In this document: positions 8,929 to 16,058 of the stretch, piece after piece
Position numbering within the stretch: the stretch's first letter is position 1
How the letters are laid out: each line of letters begins with the position of its first letter
Source: Pseudomonas gregormendelii
Lineage (GTDB): Bacteria > Pseudomonadota > Gammaproteobacteria > Pseudomonadales > Pseudomonadaceae
Reading direction: 5' to 3'
Length of the DNA stretch: 64,000 nt
NCBI RefSeq assembly: GCF_017114825.1
Contig: NZ_JADEVO010000016.1
Span: forward strand, 1-64,000
Program-made: the position numbers and the translations under genes
Notes under the pieces: generated by a model
What the model was told of the DNA's origin: nothing
The model's database searches: none
What the model saw: the letters and a program-made list of their open reading frames with translations, nothing else

Positions 8929-9630
8929 TCAACCCGTGATGCTCTTCCTTAGGTCTTTGAACATCGCTCTGCCCTCCTTCGCAGCTATCCGGCCATTACG
9001 TGGCCCCTCAATTTTACCTTGCCCTGTTACGTCGTCTTCCATGCATGCTCCAAGGGCAGACCACGCAGCTCGGATATCCAGAAGCTCGTTCACGGAATAC
9101 AAGTCGTCACCCTTTAGCCCAGTACGATGCTGATGCCTCAAAATTCTTGAAGAGATTTCCAGAATCGAGCTAATGATGGACTGTGCATCTCCACCATCAA
9201 CTGGCCCTCTCGGGAATGCTGGTTCACTTCTCTGCCTCGTTATCGCACCCTTTATCAATCCGGCCTGGACCTCAATGATCGGCTCGATGATGCCGCTGAA
9301 CTCACCGACTTTTGCCGCTTGGTCTCCTTGTGATGAGCGAGTCTTCAAAAGCGGCGTTCCCCCAAGCTTTCCGGCAGCAGCTGCCTCAATGAATGCCTTA
9401 TGGATACGAGAAATCTGGGTGGATCTCCAGGATTCAAATTCGACCGCTTGTTCGAGGGGAATCTCAGGATGAGCTATAGGCTCCAACAGGTCGAATGTTG
9501 CGATCTGGATTGTCGTGCTTTTGCGGACGCCTTTGAGTGGATCGCCGTTTGCATCGAATGCAGCAACAGCTAATGAAACTGACTTGAGAATGACAACGCG
9601 GCCACAGTTTTGAGACATCCTGATATACAT
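8929..9630 (-). CDS. Hypothetical protein of the mobile region
   Basis: 233 residues, unknown family. No signal peptide or membrane helix; mixed alpha/beta composition, basic at the C-terminus (AAKEGRAMFKDLRKSITG). The ATG at 9630 is preceded by AAGGAG at nine bases, a strong ribosome site. It is the first of a run of minus-strand genes with the nuclease and relaxase, so a role in plasmid or island biology is possible but not shown. A TATACT hexamer lies about 40 bases upstream on the same strand. A small palindrome (CGGGTcaACCCG) overlaps its stop codon region. Confidence 0.6.
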   Translation of the reverse strand: MYIRMSQNCGRVVILKSVSLAVAAFDANGDPLKGVRKSTTIQIATFDLLEPIAHPEIPLEQAVEFESWRSTQISRIHKAFIEAAAAGKLGGTPLLKTRSSQGDQAAKVGEFSGIIEPIIEVQAGLIKGAITRQRSEPAFPRGPVDGGDAQSIISSILEISSRILRHQHRTGLKGDDLYSVNELLDIRAAWSALGACMEDDVTGQGKIEGPRNGRIAAKEGRAMFKDLRKSITG

Positions 9631-9731
9631 AACTTGTTACTCCTTCCTATTGTTCTTATGTTTTAAGTATAACATGTTAAATAGGAGTCCTAACGCACAC
9701 TTAATAAAATGAGTGAATATTTTAATAAGTT

Positions 9732-10148
9732 TCAATGTTGCGTTATTTTGTGACGCTTTATTATCTCTGCGAACATTTTGCTCTTTTTGAAATCAGCAAA
9801 CTCGTCTTCGAAAGTGCAGTAGAAAGGCATGCCGCGTTTGTGATGGTACGCAACCCACTCTTCATGTAACAACCGAAATCCGTCTTTCCTCGGTTTCTTC
9901 CAAGCGATTTCCGTACCACGGCGCTGGAACACAAAAAGGAATGCGAAGCCGCCCTGCTCTGTCACAGACTCGTATTTACCGGGTACGTCTTTCTCAAATG
10001 CACCTTTAAGTTCAACAGGGATGTTGGTGCCAGGGATAATTGAATCAGGTGTGTACCGATGCTTGCGAGTGTAATCAATCGTGAGCGGTTCGTACTCTAG
10101 GTTTACGAGATACGTTTCAAACATTCTCAGCTCAAACCAGCTTGACAA
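9732..10148 (-). CDS. T7 endonuclease I-like PD-(D/E)XK nuclease domain (interrupted gene)
   Basis: The peptide contains KHRYTPDSIIPGTNIPVELK followed by GAFE. This matches the active-site region of phage T7 endonuclease I (YTPD-x10-VE-x-KG), a junction-resolving enzyme; the metal ligands would be D35, E46 and K48, with E6 or E11 as the helix glutamate. The only start inside this stretch is TTG 10148 (or ATG 10124) with no ribosome site. In the same frame, coding-like sequence continues upstream (IPKPPIPLSSWFE) to a TAA at 10170-10172 and then on to an ATG at 10322. The likely explanation is a longer gene broken by a nonsense mutation. Family placement is by motif only. Confidence 0.55.
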   Translation of the reverse strand: MSSWFELRMFETYLVNLEYEPLTIDYTRKHRYTPDSIIPGTNIPVELKGAFEKDVPGKYESVTEQGGFAFLFVFQRRGTEIAWKKPRKDGFRLLHEEWVAYHHKRGMPFYCTFEDEFADFKKSKMFAEIIKRHKITQH

Positions 10149-10169
10149 TGGGATCGGCGGCTTCGGAAT

Positions 10170-10322
10170 TTAGGTGATGCCATCAGGGGCAGGAGGAGCG
10201 GAATACTTAATTCTATTGTATTCATTAAATTTAATTAATAACTGCTGCTTCTTTACTTCCATCGCAAAGCTTCGAAGCTCTTCACATCCGAGAGACGCTA
10301 AATTCTCTGGGATCTGGATCAT
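10170..10322 (-). CDS. Upstream 50-codon ORF in phase with the nuclease domain
   Basis: Encodes MIQIPENLASLGCEELRSFA...YSAPPAPDGIT then TAA. It lies exactly in the frame of the nuclease domain downstream, and its helical N-terminus followed by a Pro-rich linker reads naturally into the IPKPPIPLSSW segment after the stop. I therefore read it as the 5' part of one 197-codon gene. It could instead be a separate small protein. No Shine-Dalgarno is visible at the ATG 10322. Confidence 0.4.
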   Translation of the reverse strand: MIQIPENLASLGCEELRSFAMEVKKQQLLIKFNEYNRIKYSAPPAPDGIT

Positions 10323-10652
10323 CAATTGGTGGCAACTATTAATAAAAGGTTAACTTACAACGTTATAATAAAGTAAAAAGGATGGAGAGGTAATACTTTA
10401 ACGATATATTTGGGAGAAGGAGTTGAGTATAGCGTTAAGTACCTCTATAATAGGAGAATGAAACGGAAGTCCTAAAAATCCTTTTAAAGCATGATTCTGA
10501 CGATCCGGAAAGACGGGTACGAGGATTTACGTTTCATCGAATTTAGAGTACAACTTTTGCTCGAACATACCTCAGCGTTGATAAACTCGTTGTGGGCTCC
10601 GGGGTTTTGTTTTGTTTAGGAGTAAATAAAACCTGGAAGTCCCCGGCTTTGG
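10323..10652. other. AT-rich intergenic region between nuclease and relaxase genes
   Basis: About 330 bp with no gene supported. It contains A/T-rich tracts (10330-10480). A CCGGGG / CCCCGG pair flanks a T-rich spacer (about 10597-10645), which might form a long-looped hairpin after the relaxase gene. Confidence 0.3.
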
Positions 10653-12101
10653 TTATGCTTCTAATTTCTCATCTGGCTCATCAAAACCTTTGCATAGAGT
10701 GGCTAGATATTTCATTTGCTTTTGCACTTTTTCTTCAACATCCAGCTCCATAACGTCGGACATGTCGTCCTCGGGTAGATCGAGCACGACTGGCACATTT
10801 AGCCGACAGGCTGTATCAGACAATTCATTCGATGGAGCCATTTCGTCGAACTCCACTTCAAGGCCATCAAAGAAATCATCAATCGCTCGTTTGATAATAG
10901 CGAGCATCATCTTCATTATTCTTGCGACACGTTCGGCCTCAATTTCGATTTCAACCTCGCTTCTGGATTTCTTTATTAGGCGCAAATGGAACGATGCGTT
11001 GAACCCCAGGTAGCTTGAGCCTGAATCTGCATAGAGGCCAAACAACCGCCCCCTGTTCTTTACGTATGATCGTATGCGTGCGTTGTTGGGTGGAAGCTTG
11101 ACGTAGACTCGCCGTAACGCAGTCATGCTCCCAGCCTCTTGGTACGTAGGCATGGCGCTCCTTGCGTTCTGTACGAGCGTGTAAGCGGTGGGTGGCAGGC
11201 CAAGCATGGCGTTGTCGCGAGCTGGGTTGTAATTTAAACCTTCTTTGAGAATCAGTTGGTCAAACGTAAGACGGGTGGCTTTCAGTTTTGAGCCAGAGAT
11301 CCATCTGCCATCGGGTCTGCTCAATTTGAACATGATGCCTTTAATGTGATCTGGATTGTTTGGCTCAGTTTTCACCTGGGTAAGTACTCCCCTTTCGTTT
11401 AGCTTCAGTACAAGCTCCGAAAAAGTTTTTGGTTTGTCTTGCTTCCACAGGTCACCGAAAATCCCTCTGAGTATTTTTGCTTGATCGCTGCCCTTTCTAA
11501 ACACATCTCCGTTTTTTGCGAAGCATTGGTCAGGATTTTCCACGACCTTCAAATTATATTTCAGTTCAAGTTCTCTACATGCCTCCCAGCCTTTTTTGTA
11601 GCCGTTGCTATCGCTAACAATAGAAAATTGAGGAGCACGAGGTTTTCCGTTAGGTGCAACATCACTGTGAATTAATTGCGCTCGGCAGGCGATTATGTGA
11701 ATGTGCAGATTGTCAGTATCGTAATGGGCGCTGGCAACCCATTTAGCACCCTTCCCATAGCCGAGGGCTTTCATATAATGTCTTGCGCAATCAAGCAATT
11801 CCTGTTTGCTAAGCGTTTCACCAACATCTAATGATAAGACGTAATGAGCAAACATTAGCTTAGATGTGCCCTTATATTTATTAGCGTGGCCGCTCATTTC
11901 GGCGATGATTTGAGAAGTATCGACTTCGACACTTTCGCTTCCGTCAGTATTTAAAGAGCGAATCAATGGGTCACCAGCGATGATGTTGCCGCCTATAAAC
12001 TCAATAAACGGGCGCTTCTCACGATATTTCTCTGGTTCGGCGAAAATATATTTGACTCCATTCTCCGATATTTCCTGATATTCAAGTTGCTCACCAATCA
12101 T
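10653..12101 (-). CDS. MOBP-type relaxase / mobilisation protein
   Basis: 482 residues from the ATG at 12101, which has AAAGGAG eight bases upstream (a longer frame to 12239 lacks support and overlaps the next gene). The relaxase metal-binding motif is AHYDTDNLHIHIIACR (residues 125-140), the H-x-D-x2-N-x-H-x-H pattern of MOBP/VirD2-like relaxases. It would nick oriT and stay covalently attached to the transferred strand through an N-terminal tyrosine, which I cannot assign with certainty. The C-terminal half has a long helical region (KKSRSEVEIEIEAERVARI) and an acidic tail. It sits 23 bp behind the mobC-like gene, the normal order. Confidence 0.8.
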   Translation of the reverse strand: MIGEQLEYQEISENGVKYIFAEPEKYREKRPFIEFIGGNIIAGDPLIRSLNTDGSESVEVDTSQIIAEMSGHANKYKGTSKLMFAHYVLSLDVGETLSKQELLDCARHYMKALGYGKGAKWVASAHYDTDNLHIHIIACRAQLIHSDVAPNGKPRAPQFSIVSDSNGYKKGWEACRELELKYNLKVVENPDQCFAKNGDVFRKGSDQAKILRGIFGDLWKQDKPKTFSELVLKLNERGVLTQVKTEPNNPDHIKGIMFKLSRPDGRWISGSKLKATRLTFDQLILKEGLNYNPARDNAMLGLPPTAYTLVQNARSAMPTYQEAGSMTALRRVYVKLPPNNARIRSYVKNRGRLFGLYADSGSSYLGFNASFHLRLIKKSRSEVEIEIEAERVARIMKMMLAIIKRAIDDFFDGLEVEFDEMAPSNELSDTACRLNVPVVLDLPEDDMSDVMELDVEEKVQKQMKYLATLCKGFDEPDEKLEA

Positions 12102-12124
12102 TTTTGTTGCTCCTTTTATTATTT

Positions 12125-12496
12125 TTATTGTGTTAGGAAGCTTTCTATAATTTCGACTTTTTCGAGCAAGCCGTGAATCGTATGCACTACATCGACTGGT
12201 AACTCTGACTCGATAGCGTACTGTTCTAAATCGTGGCATGAGAATGCCAAATCCCCCAAATAGGCTGAGGCTGCCTGGATTTGCGGATTGTTTGCCGTCA
12301 ATATTCTGCGCTTGCTACAAAATTCCAGAATCTTTTCCCGCAAAAGACCAGAAATTGTCGGATATCCCAACTCTTCACTTATTGCTTTGATGGCCTGAAA
12401 CTCTTCAGGTATCAGATAAACTTTTAAGATCTTGCTCTGACGTATTATTTTTCGAGGCGCACCGCCCTTGTTCTTAATAAATACTTTTTCCGACAT
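12125..12496 (-). CDS. MobC-like relaxosome accessory protein
   Basis: 123 residues. The N-terminus is basic (KGGAPRKIIRQSKILKVYLI), followed by PEEFQAIKAISEELGYPTIS, a ribbon-helix-helix pattern as in MobC/TraJ-type proteins that bind oriT and assist the relaxase. ATG 12496 has GGTGAG at good spacing; the in-frame ATG at 12508 has none. It lies directly upstream of the relaxase gene on the same strand and probably shares its transcript. Family assignment rests on the fold pattern and context. Confidence 0.6.
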   Translation of the reverse strand: MSEKVFIKNKGGAPRKIIRQSKILKVYLIPEEFQAIKAISEELGYPTISGLLREKILEFCSKRRILTANNPQIQAASAYLGDLAFSCHDLEQYAIESELPVDVVHTIHGLLEKVEIIESFLTQ

Positions 12497-13063
12497 GTCG
12501 CTCACCATTTATTATTTTTATTTTTGGCTTTTATGTTTTTGATTTGAATCGCGCAGAATCCGAAGGATTTGAGCAGAAGCCCGTCGAAAGCACCGTGTAC
12601 GAGAGAATCGAGGTATCACGGGGCTGTGAGACATAGCTTGCATTTCTAGTCAATAAAAATATTATACCACCTTAGTATTGACTTTTTTGAAGCTTTATTA
12701 ATTTTTTCTAATTATTTTCTTGCAATCTATATCCTTTCTACTATGCTTCTAGGAAGGCAGTGGTTTTCATAGCGTAAAGTCAGTTCTGTCTACGCATGCG
12801 TTAAGGCCAGCTAACGCTGAAATCGGCCAGCGGGTTGGTGTGTAGACCCAACCCCTCCGATGCGTGACCAAAATTAGAAGTGAAGTGCATGCCCGAAAAC
12901 GTTGAACGGCATAGAGAAAAAGCGGAGTACGGCGATAGAAGAGCATGCATTCACTGTTAAGCCTTTGCGTATTGAGCCCCCAACGCAACATCCGTTTTTC
13001 AGGATGTTGCGTGGGGCATTCGGTCAAAAGACTGCGGAACCTAGCTCCCAGACGGAGAAAAGA
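12497..13063. other. Divergent intergenic region with candidate oriT
   Basis: About 570 bp between the minus-strand mob genes and a plus-strand gene. It is very AT-rich around 12640-12740 and contains two inverted repeats: GGGTTGG / CCAACCC at about 12833-12856, and the perfect 11-bp hairpin at 12983-13012 listed separately. Promoters for both directions should lie here; none is assigned with confidence. TTG 12902 and ATG 13004 are in frame with the plus-strand gene but lack ribosome sites. Confidence 0.4.
12983..13012 (-). other. oriT: Candidate oriT hairpin with nic-like CATCCTG
   Basis: Perfect 11-bp inverted repeat ACGCAACATCC / GGATGTTGCGT (12983-12993, 13002-13012) with an 8-base loop. 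Read on the minus strand the right arm and loop give ACATCCTGAAAA, which contains the YATCCTG core of MOBP nic sites. It lies upstream of the mobC-relaxase pair, where oriT is usually found. It could instead be a regulatory hairpin in the leader of the gene starting at 13064. Confidence 0.4.
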
Positions 13064-13975
13064 ATGAGGCCAAGAAAGGAAAAAGCTCAAAAACTGATAG
13101 ATAAGTGCGGGGTTCTCTATTGGAAATGGCAAGAGCTGCTTGAGAAAACAGAGGACGATGTAGAGGCCGAACGGCAGGGCAATAAGCGTATGGGTCGCCC
13201 TCCTATCCCGCTGAAAACTTTGCGAGAGCGAGCAGAAACTGCGTACCAGCAAGAATTGGCAGAGCTTCGTGAGTTCGAAATACAACTAGGAATTGAAGAA
13301 ACACCTGAGGTTGAAATAATTGAAAATGGCGAGCGACTCCGCCAGAAAGGCCCTGGTCGCCCTGGGATCAGCGAGATCGGCAGAAAATTCCGACACTTGC
13401 GCCGTAAGCTGAAGCATCTGGAAGATGCCATGTCTGCTGTCGATGAAACGGCATCGCCTGTTTATGACGGCTTGGGTCGTCCAGCAATGTCATCGAGAGA
13501 GCGCATTGGTTATTATCAGCGCGATATCGAACAGATAAAAAAGGATATCGACGCCGAGCTGTCGAAAATGTCGTCTGCGGAACGCACAAAGATTTTGCTA
13601 GACAATGCGCGAATCGACCGGCGCGATTTGAATATGAAGCTTAAAAAAGAACCTGAGAACAACGAGGCGATTCAGGCGTTGATTGAAAAGCTAGACTCTG
13701 AAATCAGCTCACTGGAGCAACAACTCGAAGAGGAAGGTCAGGCGTCGAAACCTTTTGTCCAAGCGCCACTGATTACGCAGGTCGTTCGTTCCCCGCGAGA
13801 ATATTCGCCAGCCGTTTCTGAACTCATCAGGAAATTGGAGTCCCAGCTGATCGTGACGAATCCACCAGCTGAGTTGACACTCGAATCGCTGGAAAAATAT
13901 AAGGCCGAAGTAGCCCTAGCAAATGAATTCAATGGGGCTATTGTTAGCCAAATAGAAGCACTGAAATCCGTTTAA
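13064..13975 (+). CDS. Basic coiled-coil protein with three GRP motifs, unknown function
   Basis: 303 residues from ATG 13064, chosen because GGAG lies six bases upstream. Three short motifs, MGRPPIP (43-49), GPGRPGIS (96-103) and LGRPAMS (137-143), are each followed by a charged helix of about 35 residues (for example RHLRRKLKHLEDAM), so the protein is built from repeated GRP-plus-coil units. GRP flanked by basic residues resembles AT-hooks, so DNA binding is plausible. The C-terminal third is a Glu/Gln-rich coiled coil. It is transcribed divergently from mobC and precedes a MvaT gene, 55 bp away. No known family is recognised. Confidence 0.6.
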   Translation: MRPRKEKAQKLIDKCGVLYWKWQELLEKTEDDVEAERQGNKRMGRPPIPLKTLRERAETAYQQELAELREFEIQLGIEETPEVEIIENGERLRQKGPGRPGISEIGRKFRHLRRKLKHLEDAMSAVDETASPVYDGLGRPAMSSRERIGYYQRDIEQIKKDIDAELSKMSSAERTKILLDNARIDRRDLNMKLKKEPENNEAIQALIEKLDSEISSLEQQLEEEGQASKPFVQAPLITQVVRSPREYSPAVSELIRKLESQLIVTNPPAELTLESLEKYKAEVALANEFNGAIVSQIEALKSV

Positions 13976-14030
13976 CCGAACATCAGCCACGGATGGCTTG
14001 CTCCTCACACCGAAAACATTGAGATTAAAA

Positions 14031-14390
14031 ATGTCCAAGATTGCAGAATTTAAAGCCCTGGAAGCCCAGCTCGCGGAACACATTCGTCAGCTGGACGAAA
14101 TGAAGAACGATGATGGCCTAAAGAAGGAAATTGAATTCGAAACCAAGCTCCGCACTTTGATGGGCGAGTACAGCGTCTCACTGCCAGCCATCATCGCCCT
14201 GCTCGACCCAACCGCACGCCGTAGTACCAAACCAGTCGAAGCCAAGCTGGCTCGCAAGGCTCGCGCAGTGAAGCGCTACAAGAACCCTCATACTGGCGAA
14301 CTGATCGAGACGAAGGGTGGCAACCACAAGCTGCTTAAAGAATGGAAATCCGAGCACGGTGCTCAAGAGGTTGAATCCTGGCTTCAGTGA
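14031..14390 (+). CDS. MvaT/MvaU-family H-NS-like nucleoid protein
   Basis: 119 residues. The N-terminal coiled-coil oligomerisation domain contains KKEIEFETKLRTLMGEYSVS, and the C-terminal DNA-binding domain has the hallmark KRYKNPHTGELIETKGGNHK followed by LKEWK. Both match Pseudomonas MvaT. These proteins silence AT-rich, often foreign DNA. The ATG at 14031 has only a weak GAG upstream. A MvaT copy inside a mobilisation module is likely a mobile-element-borne paralogue, as known for plasmid-borne Pmr of pCAR1, rather than the core MvaT. Length is typical (about 120). Confidence 0.9.
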   Translation: MSKIAEFKALEAQLAEHIRQLDEMKNDDGLKKEIEFETKLRTLMGEYSVSLPAIIALLDPTARRSTKPVEAKLARKARAVKRYKNPHTGELIETKGGNHKLLKEWKSEHGAQEVESWLQ

Positions 14391-14394
14391 AGCT

Positions 14395-14438
14395 CTATAA
14401 TCGGTCTATAGTCGGTCTATAATTGCCTATAATCCGAA
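14395..14438 (+). repeat. Four tandem 11-bp TATA-rich repeats
   Basis: CTATAATCGGT, CTATAGTCGGT, CTATAATTGCC and TATAATCCGAA follow each other with an 11-bp period starting five bases after the mvaT stop. The period equals about one helical turn, so bound proteins would sit on one face. TpA-rich steps suit MvaT binding. Confidence 0.6.
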
Positions 14439-14447
14439 GCAGATCAG

Positions 14448-14479
14448 GCGCCCTTCCCCTTCGGATCGGCGCTTTTTTT
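14448..14479 (+). terminator. Probable terminator after the mvaT gene
   Basis: GCGCC (14448-14452) pairs with GGCGC (14468-14472), which is followed by seven T. The stem is short, but a CCGAAG / CTTCGG pairing nearby offers an alternative fold. Confidence 0.55.
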
Positions 14480-14495
14480 GTGCCCAAGTGGTTTA

Positions 14496-15335
14496 TCACT
14501 GCTCGCCAAAAATTATGTCCATGTCTCCGGATTTGAAGTGCCAAAGATCAGCGATGTGCTTTGATTCGGATTCTCGAAGCAGGTCTGCGGCGGGTGAAAA
14601 TGTTGAGGCATAGAGATGGATGAAGTGGGCCATGATGTGAACGCTTATCTGGAGACCAGCCTCGCTCATCCTCGCTTGAGTTGCCAGGTCTTGCGCCTGC
14701 CCAATCTGCATCGCACTGATGTAACTGCTATGCGAATAACCGCACAGGTAGCCATAGACATTATCAAAGTACTTGCGGTGAAAACCTGCCCTCACGGCTT
14801 CGTCAGCCCATGACCAGCCTACCCGCCAGTTGCCCTTCAGGAGCTGATCCACCTGTTTCGGTGTATAGGCCTTAAGGCGCTCAGAAGCCTGGATATAGCG
14901 CAGCAGTTCCATCTGCTGCACTCTGGCGTCATCTTGTTTCGCTCGGCCCTCAGCGCTCGTGGCCGTGTGATTCACTCTGTCGTTCAAGCCTGCGTACTGC
15001 CACACGCGGTGACGGAACTGCGAAATCTGAAAGTCGCCACCAAACAACCAGTGGAGTGTCAAAAATGTCTCGATATTTGCCCTCGCAAGAATCGATACAG
15101 AACCTTGGTCAATAAACTCATACGCCTTGCCCGTTTTGCTTTGAAAAACGCACCCCGTCGAAATCGTCTTCGTGGAGCACAGCTGCTTGAATAACTTCAA
15201 TGAGAGCGTCTGGATGTCGTTCAGGAATTCCATGCCAGGAATGATCGGGCTGTTAAGTCGCGAATTGATGACAAGGATCATTAGCTCCATCAGCGCATCG
15301 AAATCCTGTTCGATATCTCTTGGGAACGCAGTCAT
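14496..15335 (-). CDS. Unknown protein, DUF5677-like, second gene of an overlapping pair
   Basis: 279 residues. The start is the ATG at 15335, which overlaps the preceding stop as ATGA with a G-rich ribosome site upstream; the longer frame to 15407 overlaps the previous gene. Segments ARANIETFLTLHWLF and YGYLCGYSHSSYISAM resemble the helical core of DUF5677-type proteins, an assignment I hold loosely. No membrane helix is obvious. The overlap with the membrane-anchored protein upstream suggests the two products act together. It is cargo between the mobilisation genes and the tRNA-Leu remnant. Confidence 0.55.
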   Translation of the reverse strand: MTAFPRDIEQDFDALMELMILVINSRLNSPIIPGMEFLNDIQTLSLKLFKQLCSTKTISTGCVFQSKTGKAYEFIDQGSVSILARANIETFLTLHWLFGGDFQISQFRHRVWQYAGLNDRVNHTATSAEGRAKQDDARVQQMELLRYIQASERLKAYTPKQVDQLLKGNWRVGWSWADEAVRAGFHRKYFDNVYGYLCGYSHSSYISAMQIGQAQDLATQARMSEAGLQISVHIMAHFIHLYASTFSPAADLLRESESKHIADLWHFKSGDMDIIFGEQ

Positions 15336-15820
15336 CTCAAATACCCCCGCCCTTTCACCAGAAGCAGCGTTCTGACCCAGAGTTTCTTCCAGACCGGCGT
15401 ATCCCATGCAAAACCAATTGTAGGCCTGCTCTGAGTGACCGACTTCGCAAATGCACCAATCGGAGTGTCGCGGCGGATGTAGCCAATTTCGAAATAGTCG
15501 CTGCGCTTTTCTAAGACGCTTTCGCCACGCTGGTAAAGATGACTGTCATGGAAGTCGCTCAGCTCACGCTCCAATGGAATTGAGGAAAATTTGAAGTCAG
15601 GATCAATGAACCCGTAATCCGCCAATTGAATGGGGTGATCGCTGTGGCTCACAACATGCATCATTGTTTCCCTGATGATCTCTGGCCGGACTGTTCCTGG
15701 GCGAACCGCGAAACGGTCACGCTTACCGCGCATCTGAAGCCAGAGGCTCCACACCCCTGTGCAGGCCGCAATTACTGCCCCCACAAGCGTGATAAGCTTC
15801 GTTAAAGACTCAACGTCCAT
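15332..15820 (-). CDS. Membrane-anchored protein of unknown function, first gene of an overlapping pair
   Basis: 162 residues from ATG 15820, which has GGGAGGG four to five bases upstream; the TTG at 15850 is less likely. One N-terminal membrane helix (about residues 6-26, ITLVGAVIAACTGVWSLWL) is followed by a soluble domain rich in beta-type alternation (HVVSHSDHPIQLADYGFI). The layout and the 'VVSHSDHPIQLADYG' type strand recall the protein at 1351-1791. Its stop overlaps the next gene's start by four bases. Confidence 0.55.
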   Translation of the reverse strand: MDVESLTKLITLVGAVIAACTGVWSLWLQMRGKRDRFAVRPGTVRPEIIRETMMHVVSHSDHPIQLADYGFIDPDFKFSSIPLERELSDFHDSHLYQRGESVLEKRSDYFEIGYIRRDTPIGAFAKSVTQSRPTIGFAWDTPVWKKLWVRTLLLVKGRGYLR

Positions 15821-15943
15821 GTGCCCTCCCAGGGACTTTGTGGTGGCCAATTGTTACCAAACCTGGCGCCAAAGCCCATCATTAAATCCTCTTAATGTCC
15901 TAGCGTTACCAAAACGTTACCAAAGGGTTTTAGGAAGGAAAAC

Positions 15944-15982
15944 AAAAAACCCGCGCAGCCCATGAGCCATGCGGGTTTCAAA
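15944..15982 (-). terminator. Rho-independent terminator behind the tRNA-Leu remnant
   Basis: AAACCCGC (15947-15954) pairs with GCGGGTTT (15971-15978). On the minus strand the stem is followed by a run of T. It is placed where the tRNA-Gly-Cys-Leu transcription unit would end. Confidence 0.7.
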
Positions 15983-16010
15983 TCGATACTTAAACGTTTA
16001 ATAATCAATC

Positions 16011-16058
16011 TTCGAGGGATTTTAAGTCCCATGCGTCTACCAGTTTCGCCATTCGGGC
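16011..16058 (-). pseudogene. 5' half of a tRNA-Leu(UAA) gene
   Basis: The minus strand from 16058 reads GCCCGAATGGCGAAACTGGT AGACGCA and then the anticodon arm GGGACTTAAAATCCC with anticodon UAA: a tRNA-Leu acceptor 5' strand, D arm and anticodon arm. After the anticodon arm the variable arm, T arm (no GTTCGA) and acceptor 3' strand (no TTCGGGC) are missing and replaced by AT-rich sequence with a 12-bp palindrome. In bacteria, pgsA-tRNA-Gly-tRNA-Cys is commonly followed by tRNA-Leu(UAA), so this is probably that locus, damaged by integration or excision of an element. Confidence 0.6.

Noticed and set aside
12767..13285. 172-codon minus-strand ORF over the candidate oriT
   Set aside because: Composition looks random (runs of Phe/Leu/Arg), it overlaps the plus-strand gene at 13064, and it has no ribosome site.
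15944..16058. Intact tRNA-Leu gene
   Set aside because: No T arm and no 3' acceptor strand follow the anticodon arm, so only a 5' remnant is called.
8929..16058. Self-contained integrative element with integrase
   Set aside because: No tyrosine or serine recombinase, no conjugation machinery and no replication gene is visible in the window. Only a mobilisation module can be claimed.
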